A stretch of DNA of 40,783 nt from Myxococcales bacterium (GTDB lineage Bacteria > Myxococcota_A > Polyangia > Polyangiales > Polyangiaceae), in the NCBI GenBank assembly GCA_012514535.1, contig JAAZAA010000262.1:1-40783 (forward strand), given 5' to 3'. The position numbers and the translations under genes were made by a program. Position 1 is the stretch's first letter, and every line of letters begins with the position of its first letter. Positions 37,416-40,783 of the stretch are shown here, one piece after another. The notes under the pieces were generated by a model. The model saw only the letters and a list, made by a program, of their open reading frames with translations. It had not been told where the DNA came from and did no database searches.

Positions 37416-37458
37416 CCAGCCGCGACCAGAACCAGCCGCGACCAGAACCAGCCGCGAC
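37416..37458 (-). repeat. 16-bp tandem repeat, 2.7 copies, after pilP
   Basis: Units 37416-37431 and 37432-37447 are identical (CCAGCCGCGACCAGAA on the plus strand), with 11 bases of a third copy to 37458. The array begins 6 bp beyond the pilP stop codon. Confidence 0.92.
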
Positions 37459-37464
37459 GGTCCG

Positions 37465-38232
37465 TCAGTTGGTCCGCGGCGCCTTCACCACGGCGGCGGG
37501 TTCGCGGGGCGCTTCCGGGGCGCCCGAGGCCCGGGGTAGCTCACGCACCTCGACCGTGGGCTTCTGCTCCATGGACTCGAGTCGCCTCTTCAGCTCCTCG
37601 ACCTGGCGATCCAGCGTGTCCGACGAGTTGGCCGCTCGCTCCTCTCCTGCCGCCACGAGCTGCTCGTCGTCCGTGCGGAGGGCGATCACCCTCGTGGCGC
37701 TCGGCACGTCCGGGTTCGCGGGGTCTTCGCGGATGAGCACGATGTCCCCGTCCCGCACCCGATCGACGCGCCAGTTCACCTCGTAGGCGGCGCCGGTGCC
37801 GCTCGGCGGCTGGACCACGGTAGGCCGCCCGATGAACTGGCCGCGGGTCACGAAATGGCCCAGGCCCGTCGGATCCACCAGCATCGCGCGCGGCGGTTCG
37901 ATGCGCGTCACGATCCCCGCCAGGCGCAGCTCGTCGACCGTGTACTGGCCGAGCACGACCTGGCGCTGGGACTTGATCCGATCGCTGCCCTCCTGCACGA
38001 AGGCCTTGGCGAAGGACCGGAACGGATCGCGGCTGCGATCGCTCTCCATGAACTCCGTCTCTTGGAAGTCCACGGGCGGCGGGAGGAGGGCGGTCTCCGG
38101 CTCCTCCTCGGCCGACGGGCGACGATCGACCTGCCCGTGCTTGCTCCCCGTCGTGATGCGCTCTTCTTCGCAGCCGGCCAGCGCGACCAAGGCGAGCAGG
38201 GCGACGACGCTGCGTGACCCGATGCTCCTCAT
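37465..38232 (-). CDS. pilP: Type IV pilus assembly lipoprotein PilP
   Basis: PilP links the inner-membrane PilM/N/O complex to the PilQ secretin. The 255-residue product has a lipoprotein signal ending in LVALAGC, a flexible acidic/Pro region, and the PilP core DELRLAGIVTRIEPPRAMLVDPTGLGHFVTRGQFIGR, whose beta-domain pattern is diagnostic. After the core, residues about 200-225 (DTLDRQVEELKRRLESMEQ) form an added coiled coil, followed by a Pro/Ala tail, so it is longer than the usual 170-180 residues. It would be lipidated by Lgt. The ATG at 38232 overlaps the pilO stop by 4 nt. Confidence 0.94.
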   Translation of the reverse strand: MRSIGSRSVVALLALVALAGCEEERITTGSKHGQVDRRPSAEEEPETALLPPPVDFQETEFMESDRSRDPFRSFAKAFVQEGSDRIKSQRQVVLGQYTVDELRLAGIVTRIEPPRAMLVDPTGLGHFVTRGQFIGRPTVVQPPSGTGAAYEVNWRVDRVRDGDIVLIREDPANPDVPSATRVIALRTDDEQLVAAGEERAANSSDTLDRQVEELKRRLESMEQKPTVEVRELPRASGAPEAPREPAAVVKAPRTN

Positions 38233-38849
38233 TGGTTGCCTCCTCTCTGGCGACTCCGGCGGTCCTTGGCGTTGCCCTGGCTCTCGTCTTCCAGGGTGCG
38301 GAACGCCGTGGCCAACGCCTGCACCTCGACGAGCACGTCCTCGTCCTGCCGCTTGGCGAGCGACATCGAGATGTTCTCGATGTTCATGATCCGATCGCTC
38401 TGCCCGATGCCGTAGAAGAACTTCGCGATCTGGTGGAAGCGCCCGCTGATCTCCAGCTTCATCGGGACCCGCGCGTAGTACTCCTTCTTGACCTCCGGCT
38501 GGGGCGAGTAGGCGGTCAAGGTGATCCCCGACGCGTTCGCCACCGACTGCACGGAGCTCAGGAAGGCCGGGTATTCCGTGGTGGGCGGCAACACCTTGTT
38601 CAGCTCTCGCTCTCGCTCGCGGCGTCGAGCCAGCTCCTCCAGGTCACGCTGGTAGGCAACCTCCGCCGCCTGCGCCCGCTGGAGCTCGCCGTTCAGCGTT
38701 GACTCACGCTGCTGCGCCGCCGCGATCTTGCTGGAGATGTCGCTGAAGAAGACGATGTAGTAGGCGACGCCGGCCAGGACGAGCACGCCGACGGTGACGC
38801 CGATCCGAGCGCCGATGGGCAGACGAGCGAGCGCGCTTTCCTTGGCCAT
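38229..38849 (-). CDS. pilO: Type IV pilus inner-membrane protein PilO
   Basis: A 206-residue bitopic protein of the pilus alignment complex, partner of PilN. It has a short cytoplasmic start, one membrane helix (about 16-35, GVTVGVLVLAGVAYYIVFF) and a long coiled coil (about 38-85, RESTLNGELQRAQAAEVAYQRDLEEL onward, rich in Glu/Arg). A ferredoxin-like periplasmic domain follows (PTTEYPAFLSSVQSVA, RVPMKLEISGRFHQIAKFFYGI, IMNIENISM), which is the PilO pattern. It ends in a basic tail. The ATG at 38849 shares one base with the pilN stop (TGATG). Confidence 0.94.
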   Translation of the reverse strand: MAKESALARLPIGARIGVTVGVLVLAGVAYYIVFFSDISSKIAAAQQRESTLNGELQRAQAAEVAYQRDLEELARRRERERELNKVLPPTTEYPAFLSSVQSVANASGITLTAYSPQPEVKKEYYARVPMKLEISGRFHQIAKFFYGIGQSDRIMNIENISMSLAKRQDEDVLVEVQALATAFRTLEDESQGNAKDRRSRQRGGNQ

Positions 38850-39493
38850 CAGTACTTCACCTGCGCTTCGAGGGCGAACACGACCACGTCGAGGCCGCTG
38901 CCTTGATCCTTCGCGGTCCGGGCGGGCAGGAGCCGCACGGCGTCGAAGTAGTCGGACAACGTGAGGCGCCGGGCGAGCTCGCTCACGTCCTCCGCGTCCC
39001 GGGCCGCGCCCTCGAGCTTCACCATGCGACTGTTCTCGACGAAGCTGGTGATCCAGAGGCGCCGCGCGTCCCAGGAGGGGTTGTAGACGGACAGCGGGTT
39101 GTCGCGCCGGAGCTGGGCGAGCTTCTCCGGGTTGACGCTCGGACCACGGCCGGGGGTCAGGATACGCGCCAGCTCCAGGAGCACCGCCGTCGGCCCCGTC
39201 CGGGCACTCTGTAGCTGCGCGATCGCGTCCTCGCGCGCCCGCATCCCCTCCAGCTCGCTCTTGACCTCTTCGTGGTTGGCGACCGCCTTCTTCGACTGAT
39301 CGATCTGCGACTGGATGCGGCTGTTCTTTTGGTTCTGCTCCTGCAGCTCCTCCTCCTTGAAGCCGTGGAAGACGAACAGCAGGGCGACCTGCACGAGGAG
39401 CAGGCCCAGCGCGCCGAGCACCCAGAGCTCACCGCTGGAGGAAGGCTCCGCCAGCCTGCTCTTCTTCTGGGGCAGGAGGTTGATGCGAATCAC
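38849..39493 (-). CDS. pilN: Type IV pilus assembly protein PilN
   Basis: A 214-residue bitopic protein that binds PilM through its cytoplasmic N-terminus and PilO through the periplasmic domain. The diagnostic start IRINLLPQKK (PilM-binding INLLP motif) directly follows the GTG at 39493. A membrane helix (about 23-43, WVLGALGLLLVQVALLFVFHG) and a coiled coil (about 47-90) lead to the fold ending in ALEAQVKY. The start is fixed by the INLLP motif and by a GTGA overlap with the pilM stop. Confidence 0.94.
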   Translation of the reverse strand: MIRINLLPQKKSRLAEPSSSGELWVLGALGLLLVQVALLFVFHGFKEEELQEQNQKNSRIQSQIDQSKKAVANHEEVKSELEGMRAREDAIAQLQSARTGPTAVLLELARILTPGRGPSVNPEKLAQLRRDNPLSVYNPSWDARRLWITSFVENSRMVKLEGAARDAEDVSELARRLTLSDYFDAVRLLPARTAKDQGSGLDVVVFALEAQVKY

Positions 39494-40545
39494 GCCCGCA
39501 CCTCGCGATCCTTCCGCAACGCCAACCCGAGGGCGACGGAGAGCTGCAGAGCCCTGCGCTCGAGCAGGCTCCGGTCGACGTCCTTCGGCTCCACGTTGAT
39601 CTTCTCCGTGGGGTGCCACGTCTCCACGGGGACGCGGCTCCGGTTCTCGATGGAGCGGGCGAGGGCGCTTAGATAAGCGGTGCCGCCGGTCACGAAGATC
39701 CGAGCGATGTCCGTGTCTCCGCTGGTGGCCATGAAGAAGTCGAGGCTCCGCTGGATCTCCGCGGCGATGGCGTCGCAGGAGCCCTCGATCACGTCCACGA
39801 CCTCACGGGGGACCAAGCCGTCCTGCCCGTCGCCACACTTGTAGGCCTCCGCCTGCTCGAACGAGACCCCGAGGCTCCGCTGGATCTCCTCCGTGACGCT
39901 GTTGCCCCCGTTGGCGATCTCGCGCGTGAAGGCGCTCACCCCGCCGGTCACGATGTTCAAGCTCGCCAGGCTCGCGCCCACGTTGATCAGGGCAACCGTC
40001 TGGTCGGGGTTGAGCCCCCGGGAGAACTCGAAGAGGTTCTGTACGGTGAACGCGTCGATGTCGCACACGATCGGGCGCAGCTTCGCGCTCCGGGCCAGCT
40101 GGGCGTAGTCGTCGATCTGGTCACGCTTCGCGGCCACCAAGAGCACGTCCATCTGACCGTCGTCCGGCCGGCGCCGCAGGACCTGATGATCGATCTGCAC
40201 GTCTTTGATGTCGAAGGGGATGTGCTGCTCCGCCTCCCACTGGATCTGCTCGTCCAGCTCCTCGTCCGTCATGGTCGGAACGGCGATCTTGCGGATGATC
40301 ACGCTCTGCCCGGAGACGCTCACGGCCACGTCGCGCTGGCGGATCTTGTTGTCGCGGAACAGGCGCTGCAGCGTCTCGACCACGGCTCCGGTGTCCATCA
40401 CCTGGCCGTCGACGATGACCTGCGGCTGCAGGGGCGCGTACCCGAAGCGCACCAAGGACAGGCCCCGCCGGCTCTCCTTCAGCTGACAGACCTTGATCGA
40501 GGTGGTCCCGATATCGACACCGACGAGGTTTTTTCCTTGGCGCAT
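39490..40545 (-). CDS. pilM: Type IV pilus assembly ATPase-fold protein PilM
   Basis: A 351-residue cytoplasmic actin-like (FtsA fold) protein that binds ATP and PilN. Seen: phosphate-1 loop LVGVDIGTTSIKVCQL, the IIRKIAVP and IQWEAEQHIPFDI block typical of PilM, DIDAFTVQNLFEFSRG, phosphate-2-like ALINVGASLASLNIV, and IFVTGGTAYLSALARSIENR near the C-terminus. The ATG at 40545 has a GAGGAAG site just upstream; an open extension to 40698 is rejected because the family starts here. It heads the pilMNOPQ cluster. Confidence 0.96.
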   Translation of the reverse strand: MRQGKNLVGVDIGTTSIKVCQLKESRRGLSLVRFGYAPLQPQVIVDGQVMDTGAVVETLQRLFRDNKIRQRDVAVSVSGQSVIIRKIAVPTMTDEELDEQIQWEAEQHIPFDIKDVQIDHQVLRRRPDDGQMDVLLVAAKRDQIDDYAQLARSAKLRPIVCDIDAFTVQNLFEFSRGLNPDQTVALINVGASLASLNIVTGGVSAFTREIANGGNSVTEEIQRSLGVSFEQAEAYKCGDGQDGLVPREVVDVIEGSCDAIAAEIQRSLDFFMATSGDTDIARIFVTGGTAYLSALARSIENRSRVPVETWHPTEKINVEPKDVDRSLLERRALQLSVALGLALRKDREVRA

Positions 40546-40701
40546 GCTTCCTCGCGCGCTTTGCTGCCGATCCGGTCCCGGGGCGCGGACGCGGCGAGAG
40601 CAGGCAGCTCGGCTCGCAGGGCGGATCCTTGCATTGCGTCCACGGCAACGCCAAGAAATCGCCCGAGCTGCAGGGCCGCTCCGCGCAGCAACGGCCATGC
40701 G

Positions 40702-40783
40702 CTAGCTCGAAACGCGCGGTGCGGAGCGCAGGACGATGACGCGCTCCCCCTTGGACGCCAGCGCGTTCACGCCGCCCGCGGCT
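40702..40783 (-). CDS. C-terminal end of an upstream unknown gene
   Basis: A minus-strand frame enters the window at the right edge and ends at TAG 40704-40702, giving about 26 residues (AAGGVNALASKGERVIVLRS, then APRVSS). Codon use is GC-rich like its neighbours, so it may be the 3' end of a gene before pilM. It is too short to identify. Confidence 0.35.
   Translation of the reverse strand, partial: AAGGVNALASKGERVIVLRSAPRVSS

Larger units (their letters stand above)
37045..37464 (-). promoter_or_regulatory. pilP-pilQ spacer with tandem repeats
   Basis: A 420-bp gap without a gene. It holds the 16-bp array at 37416-37458, a 15-bp duplication at 37333-37362 and a small GGGAA/TTCCC hairpin at 37138-37151, in a G-rich tract (minus strand) leading to the pilQ start. 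It may carry a pilQ promoter; no consensus was confirmed. Confidence 0.4.

Noticed and set aside
37416-37458. Possible CRISPR array
   Set aside because: Units are 16 bp directly abutting with no spacers, and no cas gene is present.
40682-40697. Sigma-54 promoter before pilM
   Set aside because: TGGC and a GC at the right distance are present, but the -12 TTGC is missing and the gap to the start is long (about 140 bases).

Overview
The window is about 41 kb of very GC-rich, gene-dense DNA from a Gram-negative bacterium. Several features point to a myxobacterium or relative (Myxococcota, possibly a Sandaracinus/Polyangia-type organism): a type IV pilus pilMNOPQ cluster, a Ser/Thr-kinase/sigma-54-activator fusion, lipoproteins with Cys-rich linkers, a SMUG1-type uracil glycosylase, and a GldA/F/G-like ABC cassette. 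This taxonomic guess is inference from gene content; no rRNA gene is present. I saw no tRNA, rRNA, insertion sequence, prophage or CRISPR array.

Layout. 1-515: left edge with a truncated reading frame leaving the window and a fragment of a winged-helix domain. 657-2566: thiC under a TPP riboswitch with a visible Shine-Dalgarno-sequestering hairpin. 2.7-4.6 kb: SMUG1 glycosylase and lgt (with an unusual poly-acidic tail). 4.8-8.2 kb: divergent outer-membrane porin and SulP anion transporter. 8.6-11.3 kb: a two-gene unit, a double winged-helix protein coupled to a GH30-like lipoprotein whose acid/base Glu position is His. 11.6-12.2 kb: orphan ECF-type sigma factor. 12.3-16.2 kb (minus strand): rseP - rsmB - dapB. 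16.4-20.2 kb: hotdog thioesterase and secA, each followed by a clear hairpin terminator. 20.4-21.7 kb: TerC with a PGPGW tail. 21.8-27.4 kb: four genes joined by 4-nt overlaps, encoding ABC ATPase, permease, GldG-like protein and DUF4340-like protein. 27.5-34.0 kb (minus strand): Ser/Thr kinase-TPR-GAF-sigma54 activator, solitary Dam-type adenine methylase, SH3/AgmX-like membrane protein and a small unknown protein. The first three are joined by 4-nt stop/start overlaps. 34.3-40.5 kb (minus strand): a small helical protein, then the pilMNOPQ cluster, with a repeat-bearing 420-bp gap between pilP and pilQ.

How they work together. Many genes serve the cell envelope: Lgt lipidates lipoproteins (PilP and the GH30-like lipoprotein are candidate substrates), SecA exports them, RseP cleaves membrane proteins, PilMNOPQ builds the pilus alignment complex and secretin, and the porin/SulP pair may move anions across both membranes. 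The least conventional unit is the kinase/sigma-54 activator coupled to a Dam methylase with no restriction enzyme nearby. It could link signalling, sigma-54 transcription and GATC methylation, which is inference. All assignments come from reading motifs by eye; no database search was run.
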